Positions 1 to 10,166 of a DNA stretch of 64,000 nt are shown piece by piece. Positions within the stretch are counted from its first letter, which is position 1. Every line of letters starts with the position of its first letter. A program made the position numbers and the translations under genes. The stretch comes from an uncultured Pelagibacteraceae bacterium (GTDB lineage: Bacteria; Pseudomonadota; Alphaproteobacteria; Pelagibacterales; Pelagibacteraceae), in assembly GCA_902619495.1 (NCBI GenBank), contig CACNEM010000001.1, positions 1 through 64,000 of the forward strand, in the 5' to 3' direction. A model generated the notes under the pieces. That model was not told the DNA's origin and ran no database searches. It saw only the letters and a list, made by a program, of their open reading frames with translations.

Positions 1-659
1 ATCCCAGCTGCAATATCCCAATAGTTTAGCTCTCTTTGCCAATAACCATCAAATCTACCACAAGCCACATAAGCTATGTCTAAGGCAGCACTTCCAAACT
101 TTCTTACATTAGAAACATTTTTTGAGACATTAATATATTCAGAAAAAATTTTATCTTTAATTTTGCTACCTCCTTTAGGACCGCCAGTTACTATTAGAGC
201 ATCATTGATTTTCTTTTTATTGGAAACTCTTATTCTTGCATTATTGAGGTAAGATCCATTACCTTTTTCAGCACAAAACATTTCATTCATAATAGGATTA
301 AATATAACTCCACATTTAACTTCACTATTTTCCTCATAAGCAATTGATATTGCAAATTGAGGTATACCATTTAAAAAGTTCATTGTTCCGTCTATTGGAT
401 CAATTATCCATCTATTATCCAAATTAGATTTATTTATTATTCCCGCTTCTTCAGTTACTATCCCGTAATCTGGGTGAGCTCTTTGTAATTCTTCTATTAT
501 AATTTTTTCAGTTCTTTTATCAGCTGATGTTACGAAATCTCCAGGACCTTTAGTTGAAACTTGTAAATTTTCTATTTCTCCAAAATCTCTTATAAGCGAC
601 CTTGAAGCTTTCATACATGCCTTTATTATTAAATTAATTTGAGGAGAATTTAATCTCAT
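1..659 (-). CDS. suhB: Inositol monophosphatase family protein, 3' end truncated by window edge
   Basis: Manual reverse translation from CAT at 657-659: MRLNSPQINLIIKACMKASRSLIRDFGEIENLQVSTKGPGDFVTSADKRTEKIIIEEL...WIIDPIDGTMNFLNGIPQFAISIAYEE, with the IMPase motif DPIDGTxNF. Open to window start. Confidence 0.9.
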   Translation of the reverse strand, partial: MRLNSPQINLIIKACMKASRSLIRDFGEIENLQVSTKGPGDFVTSADKRTEKIIIEELQRAHPDYGIVTEEAGIINKSNLDNRWIIDPIDGTMNFLNGIPQFAISIAYEENSEVKCGVIFNPIMNEMFCAEKGNGSYLNNARIRVSNKKKINDALIVTGGPKGGSKIKDKIFSEYINVSKNVSNVRKFGSAALDIAYVACGRFDGYWQRELNYWDIAAG

Positions 660-1222
660 TAATTGACTCTTTTTACATATTCGAGTGTTCGAGTATCAAT
701 AATTATTTTTTCTCCACTTTCTATAAATGGCGGGACATTAATTTTAATACCACAATCAAGAAGAGCAGGTTTATAAGATGATGAAGCTGTTTGGTTTTTA
801 ATAGCAGCATCTGTAGTTTCAATCGTACATTCAATATTGTTTGGTAACTCAATTGATATCGGCTTATCTTCCATAAAAGAAATCGTAACTTCTAAATTTT
901 CTTTTAATAATTTATGCTGTTCTCCAGCTAAAGATTTCGATATTTCTACTTGTTCATAAGTATTGTTATCCATAAAATGGCAACTGTCTCCATCTAGGTA
1001 CAAAAAATTAAATTTTTTTTCATCAACTTCGGCTTTTTCTACTGTTTCACTTGATCTAAACCTTTCATTAAGTTTTGTGCCTTTGATAACACTTTTTAAT
1101 TCTACTTGATTAAAAGCCCCACCTTTTCCAGGCTTAACATGTTGAGTTTTAAGAACATTCCAATAATCATTTTTATGTTCAATTATCATTCCAGGTTTTA
1201 TTTCAATAGCAGTTATTTTCAT
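659..1222 (-). CDS. efp: Translation elongation factor P
   Basis: 187 aa; KPGKGGAFNQVELKSVIKGTKLNERFRSSETVE and the C-terminal EF-P pattern. Confidence 0.95.
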   Translation of the reverse strand: MKITAIEIKPGMIIEHKNDYWNVLKTQHVKPGKGGAFNQVELKSVIKGTKLNERFRSSETVEKAEVDEKKFNFLYLDGDSCHFMDNNTYEQVEISKSLAGEQHKLLKENLEVTISFMEDKPISIELPNNIECTIETTDAAIKNQTASSSYKPALLDCGIKINVPPFIESGEKIIIDTRTLEYVKRVN

Positions 1223-1821
1223 TTGAATTTTCTAATCGCAAGTTCTGGTTTTAATTCGGGGTTATCCCAAATAAAACTTGATATTGCAATATATTTTGCT
1301 CCTGCTCTTATTAATTTTCTGTAATTTTTATTATTTATTCCACCTATTGCCACAATAGGTTTTTTTACGTTCTTTTTTGCCCATCTCAAAATATTAAGAT
1401 TAGCCTTTATTGCATCATGCTTAAGTTTGGATTTAAAAAAAGATCCAAAAGCAATATAATTTGCATTATTTTTGATTGCATTAGTAGCAAGTTTTTTTGA
1501 GTTATGACATGTGATACCAAATATTTTGTTTTTGAGTTTTTTTCTAGCTTTTAAAAACGATCCATCGTTTTGACCCATATGACATCCATCAGCGTTTATT
1601 TTCGATGCTAAAATAAAATTATCATTAATGATAAACTTAACTTTATGTTTAGTAGTAATTTTTATAATTTTTTTAGAGAAATTAAGAAGTTTTTTTTGAC
1701 TCAAATTTTTTAATCTTAATTGAAAAAACTTTACATTCTTAAACGACAATACCTTATCTAAACTAGCTAAGAAATTCTGATCAATTTTATTAGGTGAAAT
1801 TAAGTATACTAATTTCTTCAA
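1219..1821 (-). CDS. Thiamine-phosphate synthase-like (ThiE/TenI family) protein
   Basis: FQLRLKN, FIINDNFILASKINADGCHMGQNDGSF and VAIGGI motifs of the TMP synthase/TenI fold; phosphate-binding segment is divergent. Confidence 0.75.
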   Translation of the reverse strand: MKKLVYLISPNKIDQNFLASLDKVLSFKNVKFFQLRLKNLSQKKLLNFSKKIIKITTKHKVKFIINDNFILASKINADGCHMGQNDGSFLKARKKLKNKIFGITCHNSKKLATNAIKNNANYIAFGSFFKSKLKHDAIKANLNILRWAKKNVKKPIVAIGGINNKNYRKLIRAGAKYIAISSFIWDNPELKPELAIRKFK

Positions 1822-1826
1822 ATGTT

Positions 1827-2843
1827 TTAGGCCGCAAATTCTTTCTCTAATTCTTCAGACCACTCCCCTTTAGATGATAGACCATTCATTTTAGCTCTAT
1901 GGTTAAAGGCTTTCTGAATATTTTCTGTATTTTCTTGATTTTTTCCAAATTCCTTTAATGCACTTGCTTGCAACCCTCTTCCATAAGAGAAAGTAATTAA
2001 AAAATTACTATCATTTATTTTGTTTATTTCATTAAGATTTTTACTAGACTCAATTTCAGACTGACCGCCCGATAAAAATGCAATTCCAGGAACATCACTT
2101 GGAACATTTTTCTTTAAGCAGTCCAAAGTTTTTTTTGCAATTTCTTCTGTATTTGATTTATCTTTACACTCCGAGCCAGGTATAACCATATTAGGTTTAA
2201 GAACAGTTCCTTTCAAATCAACTTTATGAATTTCTAGTTCGTTATAACACTCATTAAGCACATTTGTTGTAACTTGATAGCATTTATCAATGTTATGTGA
2301 ACCATCCATCAAAACTTCTGGTTCGACTATCGGTACCATTTTAGCTTCTTGTACTAAAGCAGCGTATCTTGCTAATGCGTGGGCATTAGACTTAATAGAT
2401 TGGGCAGATGGAAATTTATCTGAAATTTTATAGACAGCTCTCCATTTCGTAAATCTTGCACCAAAATCATAATACTCTTTTAATCTTTCGCGTAAACCAT
2501 CTAAACCCTCTGTTACAGTTTCATCACTAGATCCAGCAAGTGTTTTAGCACCTTTATCAACTTTTATGCCTGGTACAGCTCCATGTTTAGATATTAATTC
2601 TGGGATTGATGGACCCAAGGTAGTTTTTTGTCTTATTGTTTCATCAAATAAAATCACTCCCCCAATAAAATCTTTCATAGCACTTGAATTAAAAAGTGTT
2701 TGTCTAAAATTTAGTCTATTTTTTTCTATGTTTTCAACATTTATACTTTTAAATCTTTTAGCTATTGTTCCAGTACTTTCATCTGCAGCAAGGATACCTT
2801 TTCCTTTAGCACACATTTTCTTAGCAATTTCATTTAATGTCAT
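1827..2843 (-). CDS. Fructose-bisphosphate aldolase class I
   Basis: KGILAADESTGTIAKRF, GVILFDETIRQ, VPIVEPEVLMDG and GIAFLSGGQS class I aldolase motifs. Confidence 0.93.
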   Translation of the reverse strand: MTLNEIAKKMCAKGKGILAADESTGTIAKRFKSINVENIEKNRLNFRQTLFNSSAMKDFIGGVILFDETIRQKTTLGPSIPELISKHGAVPGIKVDKGAKTLAGSSDETVTEGLDGLRERLKEYYDFGARFTKWRAVYKISDKFPSAQSIKSNAHALARYAALVQEAKMVPIVEPEVLMDGSHNIDKCYQVTTNVLNECYNELEIHKVDLKGTVLKPNMVIPGSECKDKSNTEEIAKKTLDCLKKNVPSDVPGIAFLSGGQSEIESSKNLNEINKINDSNFLITFSYGRGLQASALKEFGKNQENTENIQKAFNHRAKMNGLSSKGEWSEELEKEFAA

Positions 2844-2852
2844 AGCGATTAT

Positions 2853-4043
2853 TTATTTTAAAACACTTATACCAGGCAAGTCTTTTCCTTCTAAGTACTC
2901 TAAAAATGCTCCTCCTGCTGTTGATAAGTGAGAGAAAGTAAGTTTGTCATCACTTTTATTTATTGCCGCGAGTGTGTCTCCACCTCCAAGAATAGATATT
3001 AAAGATTTTTCAATAGTATTTTTAGAGATATTTTCTGCAATCGATAATGTGCCTTTTAAGAAGTTGTTATTTTCAAAATACCCGGCAGGTCCATTCCACA
3101 GAACAGTATTTGACTCGTTAATCTTGTTTTGAATTTTTTTGATTGTGTTTAAGCCAATATCTAAAATTATTTCATTTTCTTGAATCTCATCAAGATTTTT
3201 ATTTTTACCGGTCCCTTCAAAGTCTGTTCCTACCATGCAATCTTCAGGTATTAATATTTTACAATTATGCTCCTCTGCTTTTTTATAAATATTTGCTATT
3301 ATCTCTTTTGTATTTTTTTCAATTAAAGATTTACCAACTTTTAAATTCTTATGAACAAAGAAATTATTAGCCATTGCCCCAACAATTACTATATTGTTTA
3401 CTTTTTTTAAAAGATTAGTAATGACATTAATTTTTGTAGAAATTTTTGATCCTCCGATAATGCAAGTGACTGGTTCTTTTTTATTTTTTATAACAAGATT
3501 TATTGCCGTTATTTCCTTTTTTAATAATGGACCAGCATAACATTTTTTTACAAATTTTGTTATACTATGCACAGAAGCTTGTTTCCTATGTGAGCATGAA
3601 AATGCATCATTAATATAAATGTCGCCAAGTTCGCCTAACTTTTTTGAGAAATCTAGGCTGTCTTCGGTTTCTTCTTTAAAAAATCTAATATTCTCAATTA
3701 ATATCACCTCACCCCCTTTTAGGTGAGAAAATTTTTCTTTAGTTTCACCATCAAAAGTTCCTCTAAAAAAATAAACATTAGTTTTAAGCGCATCTTTGAG
3801 ATATTTGTAGATAGGTATTAAAGATAGGTTAGGAACATTAATTCCTTTTGGTCGACCCAAATGACTAATAATTATAATTTTCGCTTTTTTATCAATTAGT
3901 CTATTTATAAAAGGTAAACATAAAGTTATTCTTGTATCATCTTTTATAACTTTGTCTTTAATTGGAACATTTAAATCCAATCTAAGAATTATCTTTCGAT
4001 CTTTGATTTCTAACTCGTCAGGAAAGAAATTTATTTCACCCAT
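2853..4043 (-). CDS. pgk: Phosphoglycerate kinase
   Basis: LRLDLNVPIKD, SHLGRPKG, FSCSHRKQASV and GGGDTLAAI motifs. Confidence 0.95.
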   Translation of the reverse strand: MGEINFFPDELEIKDRKIILRLDLNVPIKDKVIKDDTRITLCLPFINRLIDKKAKIIIISHLGRPKGINVPNLSLIPIYKYLKDALKTNVYFFRGTFDGETKEKFSHLKGGEVILIENIRFFKEETEDSLDFSKKLGELGDIYINDAFSCSHRKQASVHSITKFVKKCYAGPLLKKEITAINLVIKNKKEPVTCIIGGSKISTKINVITNLLKKVNNIVIVGAMANNFFVHKNLKVGKSLIEKNTKEIIANIYKKAEEHNCKILIPEDCMVGTDFEGTGKNKNLDEIQENEIILDIGLNTIKKIQNKINESNTVLWNGPAGYFENNNFLKGTLSIAENISKNTIEKSLISILGGGDTLAAINKSDDKLTFSHLSTAGGAFLEYLEGKDLPGISVLK

Positions 4044-4052
4044 TGACTTTTA

Positions 4053-6035
4053 TTACTCTCTCAATTTTTTTTGAATAAAATTTGTTATATCTTCCTCTGA
4101 TAATTTAAAATGTTTGTAAACTTCTTTATAAGGAGCACTTTCACCAAATTTATCTATTCCTAAGTTTAACCCTTTATTTTTAATATATTTTTGCCAAGAA
4201 ATTACACTTCCAGCTTCCATTGTAACAATTAACGATCTTTCTTCTAAAATATCTTTTTGATAATCTTCAGGCTGTTTATCAAATAGCTCCATACAAGGCA
4301 TTGAGACTACTTTGGAATGAATATTATTTTCTTTAAGTCTCTCTTGAACTTTTAAAGCTAGTTCTACTTCTGTGCCTGAAGCAATTAGCGTCACATTGCT
4401 TTCATGTGAAGTTAAGTTTACTACGTAAGCTCCTTTTTCACACTTATTGTCTCTAGAGTTACTAGGATTAATGTAAGGAACCTTTTGTCTTGATAAAGCT
4501 ATTGCACTCGGGGTATTTTTACTTTTTAAAGCAATTTCCCAACATTCTAATGTTTCATTAATATCCGCAGGTCTAAAAACATTTAAATTTGGAATTGCTC
4601 TAAGTCCAGCAAGTTGCTCAACAGGTTGGTGAGTAGGGCCGTCTTCACCAAGACCAATAGAGTCATGTGAAAAAACATAAATTACTTTAAGTCCCATTAA
4701 AGCTGATAGTCTAATAGAGGGTTTACAATAGTCAGAGAATATTAAAAATGTTCCTCCATAGGGAATTATACCACCGTAAAGCGCTAAACCATTCATAACT
4801 GCTGCCATACCATGTTCTCTAACTCCGTAATGAATATAATTTCCATTAAAATTTTTAGAGTTTATAATTTTAGAATTATTTGTTTTTGTATTATTAGAAC
4901 CACTTAAATCTGCAGAACCACCTATTAATTCAGGAAGAAAAGCAGAAATTTTTTCTATAGCTGCCATCGAGCATTGTCGTGTAGCTAAACTTGGCTTAGA
5001 TTCAAAATGTTTATCTTTTTCTTGACGAATTAAATTTTCTAAACCGCTCAAATCCAATTTCTCATTAGTGCCGTTAAGTTCACTCTTAATTTTAGGATTC
5101 TTTTTATTGAGTGTTTCAAGCCATTTATTTTCCAGTTGCTCACCCTTGTTACCTATATTTCTCCATTCATCTAGTATTTCTTGAGGTACTTCAAATGGCT
5201 GGTTGTTCCATTTTAGTTTTTTTCTCACTAAAGCTATTTCCTCATCTCCTAAAGGAGAGCCATGAGAGGAAGCTTTACCAGATTTATTAGGTGATCCAAA
5301 TCCTATTATAGTTTTACAAGATATTATTGTAGGTTTTTTTGATTTTGATGCTTTTGTGATCGCTTTTGAAATTTGTTTTTCATTGTGACCATCTACCTCT
5401 AAGAAGCTCCAACCGTAAGACTCAAATCTTTTTTTGTAATTATCTGAAACACTAAGCGATGTTGAACCGTCAATTGAAATTTTATTATTATCAAAAAAAA
5501 CTATTAAATTCTTTAATTTTAGATGGCCAGCTAGACTCATTGCTTCATGACTAATTCCCTCCATTAAGTCTCCGTCACTCGCAATTACATAGGTTTTGTT
5601 ATTAATGACAGAAGAACTAAATTTTTTTCTGAATATTTCTTCTGCTATTGCCATACCTACAGCGTTTCCTAACCCTTGTCCTAAAGGTCCAGTAGTCGTC
5701 TCAATTCCAGAGCCTTCTTTGTACTCGGGATGTCCAGCACAAATAGAATTAAGTTGTCGGAAATTTTTTATATCCTCAATTGAAATACTTTTGTAACCAC
5801 AAAGATACAAAATAGAGTAAAGCAACATTGAACCGTGTCCTGCAGATAAAATAAATCTATCACGATTAATCCAATTGGGATTTTTTGGATTAAACCTCAG
5901 GTGGTATTTAAATAAAACAGTAGCCACGTCCGCCATACCCATTGGCATGCCTGGATGACCAGAATTGGCTTTTTGAACAGCGTCGATTGATAAAAATCTT
6001 ACTGCATTTGATAATTGATTAAAATTTACGCTCAC
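4053..6035 (-). CDS. tkt: Transketolase
   Basis: [33 protein letters not shown] and [12 protein letters not shown] motifs. The ORF track extends to 6107, but a GTG at 6033-6035 ([14 protein letters not shown]) fits the family N-terminus better. Confidence 0.93.
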   Translation of the reverse strand: MSVNFNQLSNAVRFLSIDAVQKANSGHPGMPMGMADVATVLFKYHLRFNPKNPNWINRDRFILSAGHGSMLLYSILYLCGYKSISIEDIKNFRQLNSICAGHPEYKEGSGIETTTGPLGQGLGNAVGMAIAEEIFRKKFSSSVINNKTYVIASDGDLMEGISHEAMSLAGHLKLKNLIVFFDNNKISIDGSTSLSVSDNYKKRFESYGWSFLEVDGHNEKQISKAITKASKSKKPTIISCKTIIGFGSPNKSGKASSHGSPLGDEEIALVRKKLKWNNQPFEVPQEILDEWRNIGNKGEQLENKWLETLNKKNPKIKSELNGTNEKLDLSGLENLIRQEKDKHFESKPSLATRQCSMAAIEKISAFLPELIGGSADLSGSNNTKTNNSKIINSKNFNGNYIHYGVREHGMAAVMNGLALYGGIIPYGGTFLIFSDYCKPSIRLSALMGLKVIYVFSHDSIGLGEDGPTHQPVEQLAGLRAIPNLNVFRPADINETLECWEIALKSKNTPSAIALSRQKVPYINPSNSRDNKCEKGAYVVNLTSHESNVTLIASGTEVELALKVQERLKENNIHSKVVSMPCMELFDKQPEDYQKDILEERSLIVTMEAGSVISWQKYIKNKGLNLGIDKFGESAPYKEVYKHFKLSEEDITNFIQKKLRE

Positions 6036-6092
6036 TTTTAATAACCTATATAGACTTAAACTAAGTATATCAATAATATGATATAATATTTT

Positions 6093-6416
6093 ATGAGTAT
6101 AATTCAAAATAAAGAAAAAAATTTAAATCTATTAATTAAAAAACTTAACTCTCTAACTTTAACTTATTCACAACCGACTTATGAAGTAGAAAAAATTAAG
6201 ACAGAAAAAAATGAAATTTTAAGACAAAAAATTGAAATTGAAAAAAAAAATCAAGAATTAATAAGAGAACACAAATATCTTAAAGAGAAAATAAAAAAAT
6301 TACAGCATGAAGTAAAAAAAAAATCAGAATTGGAAGATAATTTTAATCAAGAAATAGAGGAACTTAGCCAAGAAACAGAAAATTTAGTGACTGAAATCGA
6401 AAAATGGCAAATGTAA
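6093..6416 (+). CDS. Small Lys/Glu-rich coiled-coil protein upstream of zapA (ZauP/DUF4164-like by position and composition)
   Basis: 107 aa, heptad-like K/E/L/I pattern; overlaps the zapA start by 13 nt. Confidence 0.75.
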   Translation: MSIIQNKEKNLNLLIKKLNSLTLTYSQPTYEVEKIKTEKNEILRQKIEIEKKNQELIREHKYLKEKIKKLQHEVKKKSELEDNFNQEIEELSQETENLVTEIEKWQM

Positions 6417-6850
6417 ACATAAAATTTAACAACAAAGATTATTTACTTTCTTGCGATGATGGGCAAGAAGAGTCATTAAAAAAACTCACTAAATTTTTAG
6501 ATAAAAAATATACCGAACTTAAAGATAAGCTTGGAAATATTGGAGAAAATAAACTTTTATTAATCACAACAATACAGCTTATTGATGAATATTTTGATTT
6601 AAAACAAAAAGTGGCAAATCAGAAAACAAAACTTGATGAAATATCAAACAAATTTAAAGAAATTAAGTCTCTGGCTATTGAATATAAAAAAGACAAAGAT
6701 ACAGAAATAAAAAAACTGAATGAGGAATTAGAAAAATTTAAAAAAACTATTGACGAAAATAATAATCTTTATGAGTCCATGTTAGACAAAACCACTCAAT
6801 CTCTTGAAAAAATAATTTCAAACACAGAGTCGTTATCTAAAATACAATAA
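6404..6850 (+). CDS. zapA: Cell division protein ZapA
   Basis: [39 protein letters not shown]...LLITTIQLIDEYFDL; followed by the 5-FCL gene as in other bacteria. Confidence 0.85.
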   Translation: MANVNIKFNNKDYLLSCDDGQEESLKKLTKFLDKKYTELKDKLGNIGENKLLLITTIQLIDEYFDLKQKVANQKTKLDEISNKFKEIKSLAIEYKKDKDTEIKKLNEELEKFKKTIDENNNLYESMLDKTTQSLEKIISNTESLSKIQ

Positions 6851-7399
6851 ATGGATAGAAAAAAATTGATAAGAAAAAGATATTTTTCTATTAGAAAAAA
6901 AAAATACTTCAAAATAAGTGATAATTTTTTTAAACCTCTTATCAATATATTTAAAAAATATAGATTTAATAAAAAAAATATTTCATTATATTACCCTAGT
7001 TCATATGAGGTAAATATTTTTAAAATTTTTAATTTAAAATTTTTTAAAAAATTTAATTTCTCTCTACCTGTCATTGAAGAAAATAACACAATGAATTTTT
7101 ATAAATGGAAAACAAATGATATATTACGTCTAAATAAATTTGGAATACCTGAACCAATTAAGTCTGAAATTATAATACCGAATGTTATTTTAGTCCCCAT
7201 GCTAGCTTACGATACAGACAAAAATAGACTAGGCTATGGAAAAGGTTATTATGATAAGTATCTCAACAAAGTTTTTAAAGAAAAGAAAAAAATTTTGACT
7301 ATAGGTGTTGCATTTTCCTTTCAAAAACATAAAAACCTTCCAGTAAATGATAAAGACTTTAAATTAAGTTATATAATATCAGAAAAGGGAATAATTTAA
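6851..7399 (+). CDS. 5-formyltetrahydrofolate cyclo-ligase
   Basis: VILVPMLAYDTDKNRLGYGKGYYDKYL signature. Confidence 0.9.
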   Translation: MDRKKLIRKRYFSIRKKKYFKISDNFFKPLINIFKKYRFNKKNISLYYPSSYEVNIFKIFNLKFFKKFNFSLPVIEENNTMNFYKWKTNDILRLNKFGIPEPIKSEIIIPNVILVPMLAYDTDKNRLGYGKGYYDKYLNKVFKEKKKILTIGVAFSFQKHKNLPVNDKDFKLSYIISEKGII

Positions 7400-8205
7400 T
7401 GAAAATTTTAATTTTAGGCGATGTGATGGGTTTATCAGGCAGAGACGCTATTAGGAAAAATCTTTCAAATATTATTAAGAAAAATAAAATAAATTTTTCT
7501 GTCATTAATGGAGAAAACGCAGCTGATGATGGAAAAGGAATCACAAAGGAAATAGCTGAAGAATTTTTTTCATTGGGTATTGATGTGATCACTTCTGGCA
7601 ATCATATTTGGGACAAAGAAGAAGCTACAAGTTATATCGAAAATGAGAATAGGCTTTTAAGACCTGCGAATTTAGCAGAGGGTTCCCCAGGAAATGGTTA
7701 TGGTATTTATTTTTCAAAAGATAAAAAATATAAAATTGGAGTGGTAAACTTAATGGGAAATGTCTTTATGAGAAAAACAGAAGATGTTTTTCAAGTTGCA
7801 AAAGAAATTAAGAAAAAAATTATTTTAAAAAATAACGTTGATTTTTCTGTAGTAGATTTTCATGGAGAAATTACTAGTGAAAAAATGGCAATCGGGCATT
7901 TTTTTGATGGCTTTTCAACTTGCGTTGTAGGCACTCATACACATGTTCCAACAGCTGATACAAGGGTTTTAGAAAATGGAACAGCTTATCAAACTGATAT
8001 AGGAATGTGCGGAGATTACAATTCGGTTATTGGTATGAATAAGGAAAATTCTTTAAAAAAATTTTTAAAAGATAAAGATGCTCTAAAGCATTTTCCGTCG
8101 GAGGGAGAAGCTTCTTTATCAGGAGTGATTGTTGAAGGAAACAAGGAAACAGGTTTGGCAAATAGAGTCTCAAGAATAATTTTTGGTGGCACTTTAGAAA
8201 ATTAA
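7399..8205 (+). CDS. TIGR00282/YmdB-type metallophosphoesterase
   Basis: ILGDVMGLSGRDAIRKNL, INGENAADDGKGIT, SGNHIWDKEE and GTHTHVPTADTRVL. Confidence 0.92.
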   Translation: MKILILGDVMGLSGRDAIRKNLSNIIKKNKINFSVINGENAADDGKGITKEIAEEFFSLGIDVITSGNHIWDKEEATSYIENENRLLRPANLAEGSPGNGYGIYFSKDKKYKIGVVNLMGNVFMRKTEDVFQVAKEIKKKIILKNNVDFSVVDFHGEITSEKMAIGHFFDGFSTCVVGTHTHVPTADTRVLENGTAYQTDIGMCGDYNSVIGMNKENSLKKFLKDKDALKHFPSEGEASLSGVIVEGNKETGLANRVSRIIFGGTLEN

Positions 8206-8207
8206 TT

Positions 8208-8930
8208 ATGGCTGGACACTCTCATTGGGCTGGAATTAAACATAAAAAAGGAAGAGCTGACAAAGAAAAATCAAAAATATTTTCTAAACTTTCAAGAGAA
8301 ATTACAGTTGCCGCTAAGCTTGGAGATAAAAATCCTGAAATGAACCCTAGATTAAGAACTGCTATTCAGGCAGCCAAGCAGGCTAATATGCCGAAAGATA
8401 ATATTTCAAGAGCAATTAGCAAGTCGGAAATCTCAAACGATAGAAATTATGAAAATTTAAGATACGAGGGATTTGGTCCTTATAATATAGCATTAATTAT
8501 TGAAACATTAACTGATAACAAAAATAGATCAGCATCAAGTATAAGAACAGTTTTACAAAAAAATGGAGGAAGATTAGGAGAAACAGGGTCTACAACTCAT
8601 TTATTTAAAAATTATGGAGTCATTCATATTGATAAAAATAGAATTAGCGAGGAAGATGCTTTTGAAATTGCAATTAATTCTGGAGCAAACGACTGTTTAA
8701 CTATTAACGATGTCTATGAAATCGTTACTAAAAAAGAGGATTTTTATAAGATTAGAACAGAATTAGAAAAGAGAATAGACAGTTTTGTTTATTCAGCTAT
8801 AGAGTGGAGAGCTTTTAATTTTTTGAATTTAGATAAAGAGCAAAGTAAAAAGATGATAGAAGTTTTAAATACACTAGAGGAATTAGATGATGTTCAAAAT
8901 ATATTTACTAATGCTAATTTAGAAAATTAA
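8208..8930 (+). CDS. yebC: YebC/PmpR family protein
   Basis: MAGHSHWAGIKHKKGRADKEKSKIFSKLSREITVAAK N-terminus. Confidence 0.95.
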   Translation: MAGHSHWAGIKHKKGRADKEKSKIFSKLSREITVAAKLGDKNPEMNPRLRTAIQAAKQANMPKDNISRAISKSEISNDRNYENLRYEGFGPYNIALIIETLTDNKNRSASSIRTVLQKNGGRLGETGSTTHLFKNYGVIHIDKNRISEEDAFEIAINSGANDCLTINDVYEIVTKKEDFYKIRTELEKRIDSFVYSAIEWRAFNFLNLDKEQSKKMIEVLNTLEELDDVQNIFTNANLEN

Positions 8931-8934
8931 TACT

Positions 8935-9426
8935 ATGAAAGTAATAGGAATAGATCCTGGATTAAGTGGAGCAATTGCAGTATTAGAGGAAAAAAGGGTT
9001 TTGGGTATCTTTGATATGCCGGTAATGGCAGAAGGAAAAAAGAATAAAAGACAATTAAATAGTGCCCAATTGGTAAATGTTATAAAAGCAAATATAAATC
9101 AAAATGAGGAAATTTCAGTGGTGGTAGAGCAGGTAAACGCTATGCCTGGCCAAGGGGTTACAAGTATGTTTAATTTTGGTCAAACTTTTGGAGCGATTAA
9201 GGGTGTTTGTGCTGCATTAAAACTACCTATTTATTTTGTAAGACCGTCAAAATGGAAAAAACATTTCGAGTTGATTAATTCATCTAAAGACTCAAGCAGA
9301 ACAAAAGTCATAGAAATGTATCCAACTTTGTCTGATCAACTGTCAAAAAAAAAGGATGTAAATAAGTCCGACGCGATTTTAATAGCAAGATATTATATTG
9401 AGACCAGTTTAAAAGTGAACAATTAG
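8935..9426 (+). CDS. RuvC-fold Holliday-junction resolvase, phage/MOC1-like subtype
   Basis: IGIDPGLSGAIAVL, VVVEQVNAMPGQGVTSMFNFGQTFGAIKG, RPSKWKKHF and KSDAILIARYY. Acidic residues fit the RuvC fold, but motifs resemble phage/chloroplast MOC1-type resolvases rather than canonical RuvC. Confidence 0.85.
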   Translation: MKVIGIDPGLSGAIAVLEEKRVLGIFDMPVMAEGKKNKRQLNSAQLVNVIKANINQNEEISVVVEQVNAMPGQGVTSMFNFGQTFGAIKGVCAALKLPIYFVRPSKWKKHFELINSSKDSSRTKVIEMYPTLSDQLSKKKDVNKSDAILIARYYIETSLKVNN

Positions 9427-9483
9427 TCTCAATTTAGTAAAAAACGCCAAATTCATGACACAATCACAAAGTAATCAATTTCA

Positions 9484-10164
9484 ATGGAACAAGATATTGC
9501 AGCTCAAGTTGTAGGATTAGGTGGAGCATCAGACTTTACTCTCTGGAGCCTTTTTATACGAGCAGACTTCGTTGTTAAATTTGTAATTATATTACTAATT
9601 GCAAGCTCAATATTTTCTTGGGCATTAATTTTCGATAAATTTAAACTTTTTAAAAACATAAACAAATCAACAGAAGATTTTGAAAAAAAGTTTTGGAAAG
9701 CAAAATCTGCAGAAAATTTCAATAGCAATCTTCCTGTAAACTCTAAGGACCCAGCAACTTTAATTTTTAAGGCAGCAATGGCAGAACTTCTTAAAACAAA
9801 AAGACAATCAGCTGCAATTCAATCGGCAAGAGTTGAAAGAATTTTAGAAATAGCGACAGATAATGAGTTAAAAAAGGTTGAAAAAAATTTTACGTACTTA
9901 GCTACTATTGGATCTACAGCTCCATTTATAGGTTTATTTGGAACTGTTTGGGGAATTATGAACTCTTTTCAATCAATCGCAATTTCAAGAAACACTAGTC
10001 TAGCAATAGTAGCTCCAGGAATAGCAGAGGCATTATTTGCTACAGCATTGGGTTTACTTGCAGCTATACCTGCAGTAGTTGCCTATAATAAATTCAACAG
10101 CGATTCTAGAAGATATTTTTCAAGAATTGATAATTTTTCAAAAAGATTTTTATCAATAATCTAA
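9484..10164 (+). CDS. tolQ: TolQ proton channel subunit
   Basis: FTYLATIGSTAPFIGLFGTVWGIMNSFQSIA and APGIAEALFATALGLLAAIPAV. Confidence 0.95.
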   Translation: MEQDIAAQVVGLGGASDFTLWSLFIRADFVVKFVIILLIASSIFSWALIFDKFKLFKNINKSTEDFEKKFWKAKSAENFNSNLPVNSKDPATLIFKAAMAELLKTKRQSAAIQSARVERILEIATDNELKKVEKNFTYLATIGSTAPFIGLFGTVWGIMNSFQSIAISRNTSLAIVAPGIAEALFATALGLLAAIPAVVAYNKFNSDSRRYFSRIDNFSKRFLSII

Positions 10165-10166
10165 CA

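Noticed and set aside
1106-1324. ORFs on the opposite strand of conserved genes (e.g. 1106-1324, 2566-2931, 3143-3370, 9504-9728, 10714-10974, 15706-16044, 17367-17672, 19253-19711, 41939-42253, 60894-61130)
   Set aside because: Each lies antisense inside a well-supported CDS and its translation looks like low-complexity antisense protein with no recognisable motif.
6845-6856. 6S RNA (ssrS), often located between zapA and the 5-FCL gene
   Set aside because: The two genes are directly adjacent with no spacer.
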